A DNA stretch of 64,000 nucleotides from Echinometra lucunter (lineage: Eukaryota > Echinodermata > Echinoidea > Camarodonta > Echinometridae): NCBI GenBank assembly GCA_029962745.1, contig CM057165.1:8207523-8271522 (forward strand). The letters run 5' to 3'. The position numbers were made by a program, and so were the translations under genes. The notes beneath the pieces are model-generated. The model made no database searches. It had not been told where the DNA came from and was given only the letters and a program-made list of their open reading frames with translations. Positions within the stretch are counted from its first letter, which is position 1. Each line of letters starts with the position of its first letter. This document shows, piece by piece, positions 46,410 to 57,851 of the stretch.

Positions 46410-47200
46410 AAATGTCATATTTTGGGTGATTATGATTCCCCATTTCTCAAGCTTTAATGTGATATACAGCTCAAGCTAAGGGGTAGAGTATTTGTTGAGA
46501 TAATTGCCGTTAAACCCCGAGAAGGCGGGGGCTCTGGTAAAGTATTTCTTCGAGAAAAACGCTTTTAAAGTTTGACTTCCGTTTTGTCTTCACGAGGCAT
46601 TTTCCAACGGGTAATGTCAAATTCATTCTGGAAAAGGCCTTAGCAACCGTTTATGAAATGGAATAAAAACAGGTTTTCCTGATTCTTTAGTATTTGTACT
46701 CACTAAAAACATAAGTTTTGAATTTTTTCGGTCATGAATTATAATGTTTTTCATGGGAAAAAGACAAGTTGTTTTACGGCTCCGAAAAGCTTCCCGCCGA
46801 GACTCGCAGTCGTATTTCTCTGCTATTGTGCGTTGCGGGCCTTTCAGGGCAGTCATTGCGTGGGGCCTTCTCTCTTCCAGAATCCGCGCTTCGTTTTCTC
46901 AACAAAGAGTATAATTTGGATAAATCAGGATAAAGCACCGCGATGCATTGAAAAGAATCAATACTGAAAGACATGATATACATAAAAGTTGTCTTGCGTG
47001 ATTTTTTTTATTTTTTTTATTTTTATAAATACCTGTTTTCTCAGTCCTATTTTTTTTTCTTCTTAATTTGCCGTGATCAGTCATCATGACCTGACAGCTC
47101 TTCTTTTTTTCTCTTTACCTTCACGGTTTGACATCACACATCAGTACGATAAGACTCTTATCATTTTTTTTCTTTCATCATTTTACACCTTCAAGTTCAA
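46410..47200. other. Non-coding DNA, possibly inside a DNA element
   Basis: Follows the terminal sequence at 46363. No transposase frame was found. The frames at 46623-46983 on both strands are mutual shadows. Confidence 0.35.
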
Positions 47201-47204
47201 GATG

Positions 47205-47670
47205 GACTGATAATTCTATACATTACCCGACTTTTGCAAAAGTATGCCTATAATTTTCCTTCGGTTAAGCTACAATTTTTCTTCATCAAAACACAACCTT
47301 CTCAACACAGTATTATCCATCTTTTTTTTTTTTTTTTTACAGAGATTTGTCTCTCTTGCCACCGTGATTTCAGTCGACCTGTTATCATTTTGAAAGCGAA
47401 TTGAAGATAAAAATTGACGGTTCCGTTTTTCAACCGCCAGCGCCATTAACGTACTATCCCCACCAATCTCCTCCACAATAACAATTTTACACCGCACTTA
47501 TCAAACGCCCCATACACCCAAACACCTATGTCGCTTCATCTTCTTTTCTTCTTCTGCTTCTTCTTTCTTCTCCTTCTTTTCTCCTTTTTCGGCCCCCTCT
47601 CTCTTAAGCTCTATCGTTCCTTCAATCCAACAAGTGAAATGACGAGAACGACGAAAATAACGATAATAAT
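47205..47670 (+). repeat. Pyrimidine-rich dispersed unit, copy A
   Basis: Shares with copy C: CCTTCGGTTAAGCTAC, 'ACAGAGATTTGTCTCT', 'TTATCATTTTGAAAGCGAAT', 'TGAAGATAAAAATTGA', then ACGTACTA, a TTC-rich tract and TCTCTTAAGCTCTATCGTTC. Function unknown; no coding frame is shared by the copies. Confidence 0.75.
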
Positions 47671-47749
47671 AAGTAGTAGTAATGGTGATGATGATAATAA
47701 TAATGATAATAATGATAATGATAATAATGATTATAACAATACTCAATAT

Positions 47750-47935
47750 TACCAATATTCAATTTTCAATTTTCATTAAATGCTCAAGATAGAGTAAGAG
47801 AGGAAAGAAATAAAGCAGGAGGGAAAAAGAGAGAGCGAGGGGAGGAAGAAGATAACCACATCAACTGTGATGATAATGATGATGATAATAATAATATTAA
47901 TAATTATGATAATAAAAATAATAATAATAATAATG

Positions 47936-48001
<66 letters not shown>

Positions 48002-48125
48002 GTAATTAATAGTAGTAGTAATAGTCTAATAATGATAATGATAATGATACATAAAATTTCTATAACGTCATATTCAATTCTTATAAAATTAATGCTCAAG
48101 ACAGAGCGAGAGAGAAAGAAGAGAG
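47750..48125 (+). repeat. Tandem duplication, about 317-base period
   Basis: 'ATTAAATGCTCAAGATAGAG' at 47776 is repeated as 'ATTAATGCTCAAGACAGAGC' at 48089, each preceded by ATATTCAATT-like text and followed by GAGAGA/AGAAG. The space between them is filled by an AAT-rich microsatellite. Confidence 0.65.
47868..48003. repeat. (AAT)n / (GAT)n microsatellite
   Basis: GATGATAAT units passing into a pure AAT run of about 20 units. A smaller ATA/GAT stretch lies before it at 47663-47735. Confidence 0.95.
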
Positions 48126-48470
48126 GAAGAGAAGGTAGAAGATAAAATAGAAGATAGAGCAAGAGGGAACAGAGGAACAGAGGAAGAAAAAGAAGAAAGG
48201 AGAAGAGAAAGCTAAAAAAGAAGATAGGAGAGAGGAAGAAGAAAAAGGAGTGAAAGGCAGAGGGAGATATGGATCTAGAAAGAAAAATGAAGCGCTATTA
48301 AAAAAGTTAAAAGATAGAGGGAGAGGTAAAGAAGACAGAGCAAAAGATAAGAAGATAGAGCAGAGCAAGAGGGAGACAGCAAGAGAGAAGAAGGTTGAAC
48401 GAGAGGGAGAAGCATATAGAGAGAGCAAGAGGGAGAGGAGAGAAAGTGAGGGAGAGGAGAGGCCCCACCC
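48100..48470. repeat. Purine-rich GA/AAG tract
   Basis: Imperfect GAAGA, AGAGCAAGAGG and GAGAGG repeats. The opposing 128-residue minus and 106-residue plus frames are low-complexity artefacts. Confidence 0.8.
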
Positions 48471-48499
48471 AAAGAGGAACAAAAGAAAGTCATGGCAAC

Positions 48500-50205
48500 T
48501 ACTAGTAATAGGGACGATTAGCGTTTTGAAAGAAGAGGATGCAACGTGGGTTGACCAACTGAATACATGACATACAAAAAGCCATCGTGGGCTGAGTGCA
48601 TGATGTATTGTAGAATGCCCTGTAAATTTGAGCTTTCTTGATATCAGAAGTTAGACTGATAAAAAAATATACGAACAAAAACATTCAAACAAACAAACAA
48701 ACAGAAACAAAAACTCAGTGAATTATGGGAACACTATGAAATAAAGCTGTGATGATGTAAACAGTTATATTATCTAACAAGGGGAATGTGCACTTATGCA
48801 GTACAAAATAATATGAATATATATTTTTTTCGCATACTTATTTTTGCCTTCACATGTATCTTCGACGTCATCAGATTCCATAAAAAAGAATAGAAACAAA
48901 ATATCATATATATAAACAATGTGCAAAATATTACGTGCAATCCACGGTATTTAGATTATTACCATTGTCGTAGGTCATCCATTTTAACAAGTGATCCCAC
49001 CCCCCCCCCCCCCCCTTCGATGAAAGTGAACATGGAGAATAATTATAATTGACGTCCCCTCCTTTGTCCTGGATGAAAAAAAAGACCTACAGGCATAAAA
49101 GAAAAATGTTGGAAATGTAAATATATATATATACATTTGTCCTTATGCATTTTGGGGCAGTTGTTATAACCCTGGGTATGTCCCTATTTTACTTTGCGTT
49201 TTTAGGTATCTGTTATTCCCGATTTGATTTTAAAAAGTTTAAATGATAAATAAAATAATTCTTGCTTTGAACAAAACATAGTTGCGAACTTCTCTCCCTA
49301 CATATATTATCCCGGGTTGTCACTTCTAAAAATATCCAAAACTGATTTTCACATTTTCCTATTGATACCCTCTCAAACCTCATGATCGGACTTTCGTTTA
49401 TACGGAAAAAAACCACCACGGATATAAAGATATGAAAACCAGGTTGACTATCTCCAGTATTACTGGTTTACAAAAGAAAGGTATTTTTTAAATGTACATT
49501 ATCTTTTACGTCATGTCATTACATAAAAGATTTAGATACAAGTGCTGGAAAGTGGAATATGAGAACAACAAAAAGGACATCTAAACATTCGCATTTCTTC
49601 GTATGTACGATAAGAGGAAAAAAGCATTATACTGAGATATCTCTCGTATTATCTTTTCATAATGTTTGTAGTTTGTGTCCACTTGCTATATATACCGTGT
49701 CATTTTATCCCATATCATAAATTTAGAGACATCAGTGGAAAAGATGATAAGGTACAGGAAATGTTTTGTTTTCCTTTTTCCCCGTTGGCAGAATCTATCA
49801 TTTATTTATAATCATGATCCTTCCCCCTCTGAAAATAGTTCATTACAGAAGTGTTTACCAAGCTTTCGACTTTTTTTAAATGTGCTTTTAATTGACCTGA
49901 TAATGATAACAATGATAATAATAAATGAGACTAAGCGGAATCGCCGCCCAATGATTACCATTGCCCCCCCCCCTGTTATTTGTGTTATACATATTTGACA
50001 ATTTGACATCGTTTTGGGTTTGTTTATGACTCGCCATTATCCACCTAAACGTTTTTTAGGTTTGCAATATTTTCCTCATCATCGCGTATCGAATAACTTA
50101 TACTCTCAATATCAGCCCTTTCTGCTGTTCTCATTATTCTCCAATCGAATTAACATAATGAAGATTACTCTTAGCCGCATTCAAAAATATAGTATTGCAT
50201 GAAAT
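48500..50205. other. Non-coding DNA, no gene seen
   Basis: Contains a CAAA tail-like stretch (48683-48712), a C run (49000-49014) and a TA run (49122-49132). No supported frame. Confidence 0.45.
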
Positions 50206-50211
50206 AAAAGA

Positions 50212-50336
50212 AATTAAAAAAAAAATAAAAAATAAATAAAAAATAAAAAAATAAAAAAATAAAATAAAAATAAAATAAAATACACTGAAACCAAAAAATA
50301 AAAAATAAAAAAAATAAATAAAATACACTGAAACCA
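50212..50336. repeat. A-rich (AAAAT)n with duplicated ATACACTGAAACCA
   Basis: AAAAATAAA repeats contain two copies of AAAATACACTGAAACCA, at about 50277 and 50318. Confidence 0.85.
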
Positions 50337-50854
50337 AATTCTAATTGCAGTAAAATCCTGAATAATTCAGAGAGAGAGCGGCAATGAGATGTGATAAATA
50401 AGTATTATTTTTTCATCCAATCACCGTGATTCCGCTCTTTCAAAGCAGATATGAGTGAACAAATCCATTAACATGATTAATGCTTTTACTGATACTTCAA
50501 TATAAATAAGAAAATAAGAAAGAGAGATGGCTAAACGGAGAAAATAACAGAATGAGGCGGGAGACAAGAACTAAAAAATTTAAAAAAATATGAAAAATGA
50601 AGTAAAAATTGGATTATTGTTAATTATTCAGGAAACTGAAAATTCATTTCCCTGAATTGGCCTATACTTGATTTGATGTAATAAAAGGGTTAAAGTAATC
50701 ATGTCACAATATTGGTCAGAATACGACAAAATGCGTTGGAAGTTCATGTAAAATGTAAGGCCTATGACGCGAATGATGATCGGCCGACCATTAGCTTTAG
50801 CATGTTTAGCAGACGACAGTGGGGGAATGGGGGGAAAGCGTCATTATTTAACGA

Positions 50855-51085
50855 ACCACCGCCACAATTCTTCTCCACAATAAACATTTTCACCAAACTT
50901 ATGAGACGCCCAATACACCAAAACACATTCTTCTTCTTCTTCTTCTTCTTCTTCTTCTTCTTCTTCTTCTTCTACTACTTCTTCTTCTTCTTCTTCCTTT
51001 TCTCCTCATCCTTCTTCTTTTTTCTCCCTCCCTATCGTTTCTCCACGCTATCTGTTACGAAAACGAGTTCAAGCATTATTAATAA
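50855..51085 (+). repeat. Pyrimidine-rich dispersed unit, copy B (partial)
   Basis: 'CACCAAACTTATGAGACGCC' matches copy C exactly, and TATCTGTTACGAAAACGAG matches the 3' part near 53490-53521. Copy B lacks the 5' half. Confidence 0.7.
50930..50996. repeat. (CTT)n microsatellite
   Basis: More than 20 TTC units with a TACTAC interruption, inside copy B. Confidence 0.95.
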
Positions 51086-51450
51086 TAATGATAATAATAA
51101 TAATAATGCATTTATATAGCGCATTTTCCATATTGCATGTTCAAATGCGTTTTACGATGAACTTATTAATGAAACAAGTGAGTTTTTAGGTGTTTTTTGA
51201 AAACATTGAGAGATTGTTGGTTCCGGAGTGTGTGGGGTAGTTGATTCCACAGTTTGGGAGCAGCAGATGAAAATGCCTAGTCACCAAGTGTGGCCAGCAT
51301 CTTGGAAGTAGGATAGTTCAGTGTGATACCTTGTGAGGAGCGGAGGGTGTAGCGGGACGGTTGACAGATAGTTATGAGTTCAGATAAATAAGGAGGAGCG
51401 AGACCATGGATGCATTTGAAAGTGAGTAGAAGTATCTTGTAATTTTGTAT
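51075..51450 (+). mobile_element. Dispersed retroposon fragment with ATTTATATAGCGC head
   Basis: An AATAATAATAATGCATTTAT lead-in, then ATAGCGCATTTTCC, is a phrase I know from repeats common in marine animal genomes. It is followed by 'TTGAGAGATTGTTGGTTCCG', GATTCCACAGTTTGGGAGC and 'ACCATGGATGCATTTGAAAG'. The class (SINE or LINE 3' end) is not certain. No open frame. Confidence 0.55.
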
Positions 51451-51489
51451 CTTGTAATATTCAAAGGCGATGTATATTTATCATGTTTA

Positions 51490-52051
51490 TCTCCAAATTT
51501 ATTTGGCCAATTTTTGCAAGAGTATAGGCCTATAGTTTCCTGCGGTTAAGCTGCATTTTTTTTTCTTCATAAAAACGCAACCAAAGACTTTTGTCTTCTC
51601 AGCACCCTCTTCTCCTTTCTCCTTATTCTTCCTCTCCGTCTTTTTATCTCTAGTCCCATTTTCTTCTCTGCCCGATTTAAATAAGCTACACTCAGTACAC
51701 TGAGTATTTGGCAGTTTGGTGTTTTTAAAGAATTAGAAATAGCACTAGCAAATCCCGACAAGATAATTATTGAGTTTTTGTTTTACCCTCGTTCTGCAGC
51801 AACATCATAACAATATTTTTGACAGAGATTTGTCTCTGAGATATTGCCGTCGTTATTAGACTCAACTCGTTATCATTTTGAAAGCGAATTGAAGATAAAA
51901 ATTGATGTTCCCCCTTTTCAAATGCCAACACCATTGACGTACTACAGCCACTAAACTTCTCAACAATTTTTCCACCAAACTTATGAGACGCCTGAACACC
52001 AAAACACCCATGTCGCTGCTTCTTCTTCTTCTTCTTCTTCTTCTTCTTCTT

Positions 52052-52082
<31 letters not shown>
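51490..52082 (+). repeat. Pyrimidine-rich dispersed unit, copy C, 5' part
   Basis: Same ordered words as copy A, including 'TTATCATTTTGAAAGCGAAT'. Within it is an extra stretch (about 51590-51770) absent from copy A. The CTT array at its end is broken off where LINE sequence begins. Confidence 0.75.
52018..52081. repeat. (CTT)n microsatellite
   Basis: About 21 pure CTT units inside copy C. Confidence 0.95.
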
Positions 52083-52084
<2 letters not shown>

Positions 52085-53425
52085 CAGCAACAGAATTACC
52101 TGCCTTCCTAATAACGCTTTTTTTGTAATGATACTGTTCTTCAAATGGTTTCTACAACCAAATTCTTGGGGTATTTTACTGATAATGACTTACCATGGAA
52201 AACGCACATCGAAATCATGTTAAAAAATATCTCACGAAACATCGGGATTATTAACAAACTCATTCTTTCTTCCTTCTTCTACCCTGCTCATTTTATACTA
52301 TATCTTGATTTTGCTATGGCATATTGATATGAGGCAGTGCAATAGAAACACGATTAAGTAGAATACTTCTTCTACAGAAGAAAAGTACTTTTATGCACGC
52401 ACACTTCACCTTTTACAAGTACTATATATTTTTTAATAAATTGCTCAAGGTAAAGGATATCCATTTTCCAACTTGACCAATTTATGTATAAACTAAAAAA
52501 AAAAAAAAAAGCAACCTTCCCGCCATAAGTTATAAATTATGTTTCGTAAAAATAACCCTATACATGATTTTCCTACCACAACATAATCCTTATAATATAC
52601 CGTTAACTAGAACAACCTTCGATCAAAACCCGTTTGCTTTCTCCGGACCCACTTACTGGAATTCCTTACACATGAGTCTTAAAGCTGCTATTCATAGGTT
52701 TTGAATATGCTCGAATTTCATATCAAAATAAAGTTTATGGTGCACAAATCACTATGAAACCAATTGAAACTTTTGAAAAGTAAGTGGGAAACAAATATTG
52801 CCTGTCACAAATCGATAAAACGGACCCCAATGTTGCCTGTGCATACGTTGCCCAACTCGATGCGAGATCCGTGACGTCATCGTATGGGCAATAGCCAGTG
52901 ATGTGGTGTGTTGTGAATGTGGTGAATGTGATGTGTCGTGTCCGAGGGAGTGATTAAAACGACGTTTCTGCATTGTTTGTATGAATTCATTATTCTGTGA
53001 ATGTTTTCAAAGTATGTTTCAACTTTTCACTTTTAAAGGTAAACTTAAGAAATATTTACTCAGCCAATAATAATCAACAACTCGTGCCTAAACGCTCCTG
53101 CTCCCGACCCTCTTATGCACATTCACTTTAATGTTCTTGATTATGCTGTAAATTTCTAACTTCTGTGTTTTTCCCCCTCTTGACCGTATGCACACGACTA
53201 TAAGTTTGAGGGGCTTACACCTATACAAGCTTTACTTTCTTAACATGCTTCCCCGTTTTACTTTTGTTTCAGTCAGGTCAACTTTTTTCGTTCAGTTCCT
53301 CAGTATTTCTATTCTTTCTTTTACAATGTTGTTTCATTATGTATATGTAATTACCAGATTACTGAATTCATATATTTGTGTTTACATGTTTACTGAATAA
53401 ATCATATCAAATCAGATCAAATTCT
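52083..53425 (+). pseudogene. 5'-truncated LINE, interrupted and decayed
   Basis: The frame 52145-52327 reads TTKFLGYFTDND-PWKTHIE and NISRNIGIINKL, a textbook version of the segment after the reverse-transcriptase core in CR1/Jockey-type LINEs. Later text shows the LP-like block 'TYWNSLHMSLKAA' (about 52652), and FKGKLKKYLLSQ (about 53031), which should follow closely but is displaced by some 330 bases. The 3' end has AATAAATCATATCAAATCAG, a short-period tail. Stops and frameshifts are frequent. The whole piece lies between the two halves of pyrimidine-rich copy C. Confidence 0.8.
52695..53020. mobile_element. Likely insert inside the LINE
   Basis: About 325 bases separate two LINE segments that are normally adjacent. 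The insert is GT-rich in its middle (GATGTGGTGTGTTGTGAATG). No inverted ends were found, so its class and borders are approximate. Confidence 0.4.
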
Positions 53426-53600
53426 CCTTTTTCTTTTCTCTTCCTTTCTCTCTCTCTCTCTCTCTTAAACTCCATCGTTCCTTCAAGCTGTCTGTAACAA
53501 GTGATAATGACGAAAACGAGTTTGAGTATTAATCGACGGAAATTTATCTTCACAACCATGACAACGTTTATTTACCCGAATTTGGCAAGAGTGCCCCCTT
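53426..53600 (+). repeat. Pyrimidine-rich dispersed unit, copy C, 3' part
   Basis: 'CTCTCTTAAACTCCATCGTT' and 'GATAATGACGAAAACGAG' match the 3' part of copies A and B. At about 53567 the unit's beginning, 'ACCCGAATTTGGCAAGAGTG', starts again, which suggests the units were once tandem. Confidence 0.6.
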
Positions 53601-53604
53601 AATT

Positions 53605-55205
53605 CAACATCAACAAAAAATCACTTCTTTTCTCCACTTTTGAAAATGGCTATAATATTAACCATGAAAAAAATTGACATGGCTATACAAGTCTATGTTC
53701 TCCTTCCTAATAATCATCTTCTTGCTGTCCCAGGTCCTTTTCTTTCTTCTAAGCTACCTTTCAAAAACAGCGATAAAAGTCGCAGCCGGTTTATGAAATT
53801 GCAAGCTTTGATGAAATTATTGCTTTTAGTTTTAGTTTTTTTCTCTCTTCTAAAGCAAATACTCGTGTTCACTGAAAACCAACTTTGTAGCGTTTTAAAT
53901 CAATCTTTTTTTTTTTCTTGAACGTGCTATCTGGTTTTTTAGACACTGATGCGAAGTGAAAAGAGCATGATCATGAACAGAATAATGGGTTTTTTCACTA
54001 TACCCATCTTCATTTCAACTTTCAATAAAATCTAATCCATAAAGTCAACCGCCTTTTGAAAACGTTTTTCCTTGCTCTCTTTTAGAGGTCACTCTGGATC
54101 TATTATCCCCATCCCACCCCACCCTTACTATAGAATTCGCTGCCGTTTGTGGAAGTATAAAGGCACGGCCTTGATCAGAATCGCTGAAAACTATAGCTTT
54201 GTTCTGTCTTTCTAAAGCCCGGAAGGGGAAGAGGAGGGGTAAATCCCGGGGGGGGGGGGGTAGGTCCTTTTGGTTGTCTTTCTTTGTCCTCGTGTTAATA
54301 GCTTTTATACATCATAAAACACTCAAGGCTTTTAAAAACTTATTTCCTTCCTAAGTGTTTCACTCTTTTATCCAGGCGTTTACTTATCTTCCTCCCGGCC
54401 AGGCCCCATCCCGACCCACACCCACCCTTGCCCATGGATTCCTTGTTCAATACTGTCATCCATTTTATTTTACACTTTCCGAGGGATTTGCAAATGTTCA
54501 AGAGAGCCCTTACTAGCCCCAACCATGCCAAAACCTAAATACCGAAGTAATTTTGACGAGTTTTTTTTCTTTCTTTTTTTTTTCTTTTCTTTAGTCTATT
54601 CCGTTAACTTCCCCTCCACCAAACCACAACCAAGACTTTGTCTTATTAGTTTGACTTCGGTCTAAAATCACGCAACAATAATCATGGACAATATTTTACA
54701 TAGACCGCGCCCTCCCCTCCTTTGGTAATTTCTCTTTCTTCCCCCCCCCCCTCTCTCCCTCTCTCTCTCTTTCTATCTCTCCCTTTCTCTTTTTCTTTCA
54801 TTTCAGTCTAGTATCATGTTAAAATTCAAATTTAAATAAAACGGATTACATGTCTTAATCAAGGTTTGTCCATTTTCTAAACTCTCATAAACACGAGTTT
54901 AGGAGGGCATGTATGCGAGTTGTACTTCTTTCCGTTTGATCATTTACCCCTTTTCAGAAAAAAAAATTACTTTTATTTTTCATCACTGTTCAAAAATTCT
55001 ATAAAAGTTTCCATTTTTAAAAAGTAACAACACACGACGAGACACATCTTTGTTATCTCAGTCAAAATAATAGTAATCCCAACCGCTCAGGTTTTCTTAT
55101 TTTTTTCTTTCCTAAATCGCGTTTGTAAATCGCTTTTCAAAAACCACACAACATTGCGTCATTCTTTGCTGAAATCACGTGACTATGAATGGCCAATTAC
55201 CGAAG
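53605..55205. other. Pyrimidine-rich non-coding DNA, decayed unit copies
   Basis: At about 54620-54650 the text CACAACCAAGACTTTGTCTT resembles copy C (AACCAAAGACTTTTGTCTTC), so further eroded copies are likely. G run at 54249-54261. No gene supported. Confidence 0.45.
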
Positions 55206-55213
55206 GTGTGTGT

Positions 55214-55838
55214 CGCTAGGGGGCGCGCCCGGGCGCGTGTTTTTTTACCGTACCGCTAACGCGTCATATTCTCTAATTTAATGCCAAAGAGCGACTTGAG
55301 CGGAGGCCGTTATCTGTCTACGAATATAATGCCTCGGCTATCTCGATCTCGCTATACAAATCACACATGCAGCATAGCAGCCTACACTCTTACCGTAGCG
55401 TAGACTTCGAGTTGTTTCTAAGTATATTCATAGAATAAATCTGCACGAATTTGGAGGTTGGGAAGGGCTTGTTGCCATAAACTACCATTACAATATACCC
55501 CAATTTATCCTCATTATCAGGTCCTTCGGAGAGGACCTTAAGCCGTCGGTCCCCGGCCTGGTTGCTTGCTCACAGGCACTTGTGGTTTCTTAGCAGTCGG
55601 GTAAAAACCTCGATGTATATGTGTGTACTCATGTCTATATAGTGACTGCAATCACTAACGAGGTAAAGTCCACGCGCATGCGTATTGCACAATTATTGCA
55701 CAACTTTCGTGGTACTGCACTTTTTTGCGTACCGAAAGCGATAATGGCCTCTGCTCAAGACGCTCTGCGGCATTAAATGAGAGAATCTGACGCGTTAGCG
55801 GTACGGTAAAAAAACACGCCGCCCGGGCGGAGCTTAGC
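55214..55838. mobile_element. GC-ended foldback element, about 100-base arms
   Basis: The left arm begins with a GC-rich block and GCGTGTTTTTTTACCGTACC. The right arm read on the minus strand has GGCGTGTTTTTTTACCGTACC, and both continue 'GCTAACGCGTCA.ATTCTCT' and 'ATTTAATGCC'. Arms run to about 55320 and from about 55738. The core holds a SINE fragment. Confidence 0.8.
55505..55615 (+). mobile_element. SINE fragment (central domain)
   Basis: 'CCTCATTATCAGGTCCTTCG' and 'GAGGACCTTAAGCCGTCGGT' followed by TTCTTAGCAGTCGGGTAAA match the body of the SINE at 39176-39390. The tRNA-like head is missing. Confidence 0.75.
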
Positions 55839-56084
55839 GCGGAGCCAAATTTGATCCTTGGATTGGATCTAGCTCGTGTGTCCGAAAAAGATCTGACTGA
55901 CCGAAAAAAACACTCGCAGAAAAATTGTTTTTTAGACTCTTTCCCTTTATTGTTTTCGCGAGATTTTTTTTTTTTTACAGAGCATTCTTGAAACATGGAA
56001 GATCCAGAAAATAAAGGAAACAAAATTTCAAAAAAATTGTAGTTTTTTTTACTATTTTGCCCATTTTCTCGACTTCTCTTCGCG

Positions 56085-56123
56085 CGACTTCTGTCTGATT
56101 TTGTTGTGACGAGTCACATATAT
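56085..56123 (-). repeat. Transposon terminal sequence, copy B
   Basis: On the minus strand it reads ATATATGTGACTCGTCACAA followed by CAAAATCAGACAGAAGTCGC, like copy A at 46363. The two copies point towards each other, 9.7 kb apart. Confidence 0.6.
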
Positions 56124-56129
56124 TTTCAC

Positions 56130-57415
56130 AAGTTATATATAATTTTTAAAATGAAATTCAGTGCTATTTCTGTTATTTCTGCACAGTGTATATTACATCA
56201 CAGTAAAATGATATTGTCCAAAAGCAACACACATTTTTGGCAACATTATTTGCCAAAGCGAATGGTGTATGCTTCCTATAAGTAAAGCTCCAACCTTTTC
56301 GATGAAATCAGTATCTGCTTTTAAAATCCTTAATCCATGAAAGGTTTATTTTCTTTTTCTGAAAAAACAAAAACTTTCAATTAAAAGTAAGTATTTGGGG
56401 ATTTTTAAATAAGGAGTGCAGGCCCCCTAGTTCTATAGTCCACATTCACACATCCTTGCATGGTTGCTCGATTAGGGCCCGTGGCAAGAGGATCATAAAT
56501 TATTCAGAAATGAAAATAAATGATAAACATGTAAAGGAACGTAGTTTGATGAAAATCCAAACTATTGCACCATTAGCTATCAACTGTAGACCACCTATAT
56601 GGCAGTAACCCTGTTTTTTGTTCTAAAGCGCGTCCGTTTTAATCCTGGCCATTGCTAACTCATCTACACCTAGAGGTGATCTATATGCAATTATCACGCC
56701 AGATGTACATTCAATATCTTTGATCAACTTTGATATCTTTTTAATGATACATGGGGACCTTAAGTCCAGGTATTGCCAATAGTTCGATATATTATTGATG
56801 GCTGATACCACTTTAATTGTAATTTTGTTGATTTTTAGTTCTATTGAGTGATATACCACAACCTTTGGCATATATTCTTGAATACTCCTAAGAGGCTACT
56901 CCCATTCCTCTGGAAATATGCTCAGAGAAACATTCGGCGACAAAGTCTTGAGTGATATTAATAACATGTGCATATTACTTAGAAGAGTAACTTGTAAACG
57001 GATCGATAGCGCACTACGAATATCCTTGAGTAGTACAATATCGATATTTTTATTGTCATTCTTACTTCACAATGTTATTATAATTTACCGTACTTATTCA
57101 TATAGGAAAATTGTCAGAGGTAGGTTTCTTGTTTCATGTTATATATAGTTCATGATGTTAATGCCTCCCTTTCATTTAAAAAAAAAATCTATCTCACTTA
57201 TTATTACTTAAATTTCCTCTATCTGATAACGCTAGATAATTCCCATGACGATATATCACATAAACATGCTTTTTACAAATTGTTGGCATGTCCTGATTCA
57301 CCTCCTTATTTGTAATATGTAGGTCCACTGCGTTCTATGTGCATTATAAACACTTTTTAAATATCTTAAGGAAGAAATAAATGTCAATTGCAAGCAATCA
57401 ACCAATTTGAAATGG
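56130..57415. other. AT-rich non-coding DNA
   Basis: Frames at 56623-56871 (minus) and 56918-57148 (plus) are isolated and unrecognised. Nothing else is visible. Confidence 0.4.
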
Positions 57416-57539
57416 CAAAAAGGTTAACAGTACGGAATGTTATTAAAGCTTGAGCGGAAAGGTCCTTGATCAATCATGTTTACATGTTTGGGTTTCGAAC
57501 ACGTAACCTTTTCTTGAATGATATTTACCATACTGTATA

Positions 57540-57690
57540 CAGAGTGAGTCAATGAAAATAAAACCCACATTCTATGAGAGTTGATAATACTTTTGTCCTT
57601 GTAATTTCGCAGTTGTTCTGTCATGTTTATGTATTTTATGTACTTTAATGGAATTTAAAATAAATGAAATGAAATGAAATGAAATGATAA
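57540..57690 (+). repeat. LINE 3' end with (AAATG)n tail
   Basis: 'TTTAATGGAATTTAAAATAA' followed by about five ATGAA pentamers, a typical short-period 3' tail. The upstream body is not recognisable. Confidence 0.55.
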
Positions 57691-57851
57691 TCTCTTCTTT
57701 AATCACTAAAATCCAATCATGGGTGACTAAGCATTGGTCAATTTAAAGTTGCTCTGACGAGATTTGTAGATGGCGCTTCACGCAGTGCTTGCGAAAGTCC
57801 CACAGGGCAGCGCCATAACACTGTGACTGTTCTCAATAGAGAATTCCCGTA

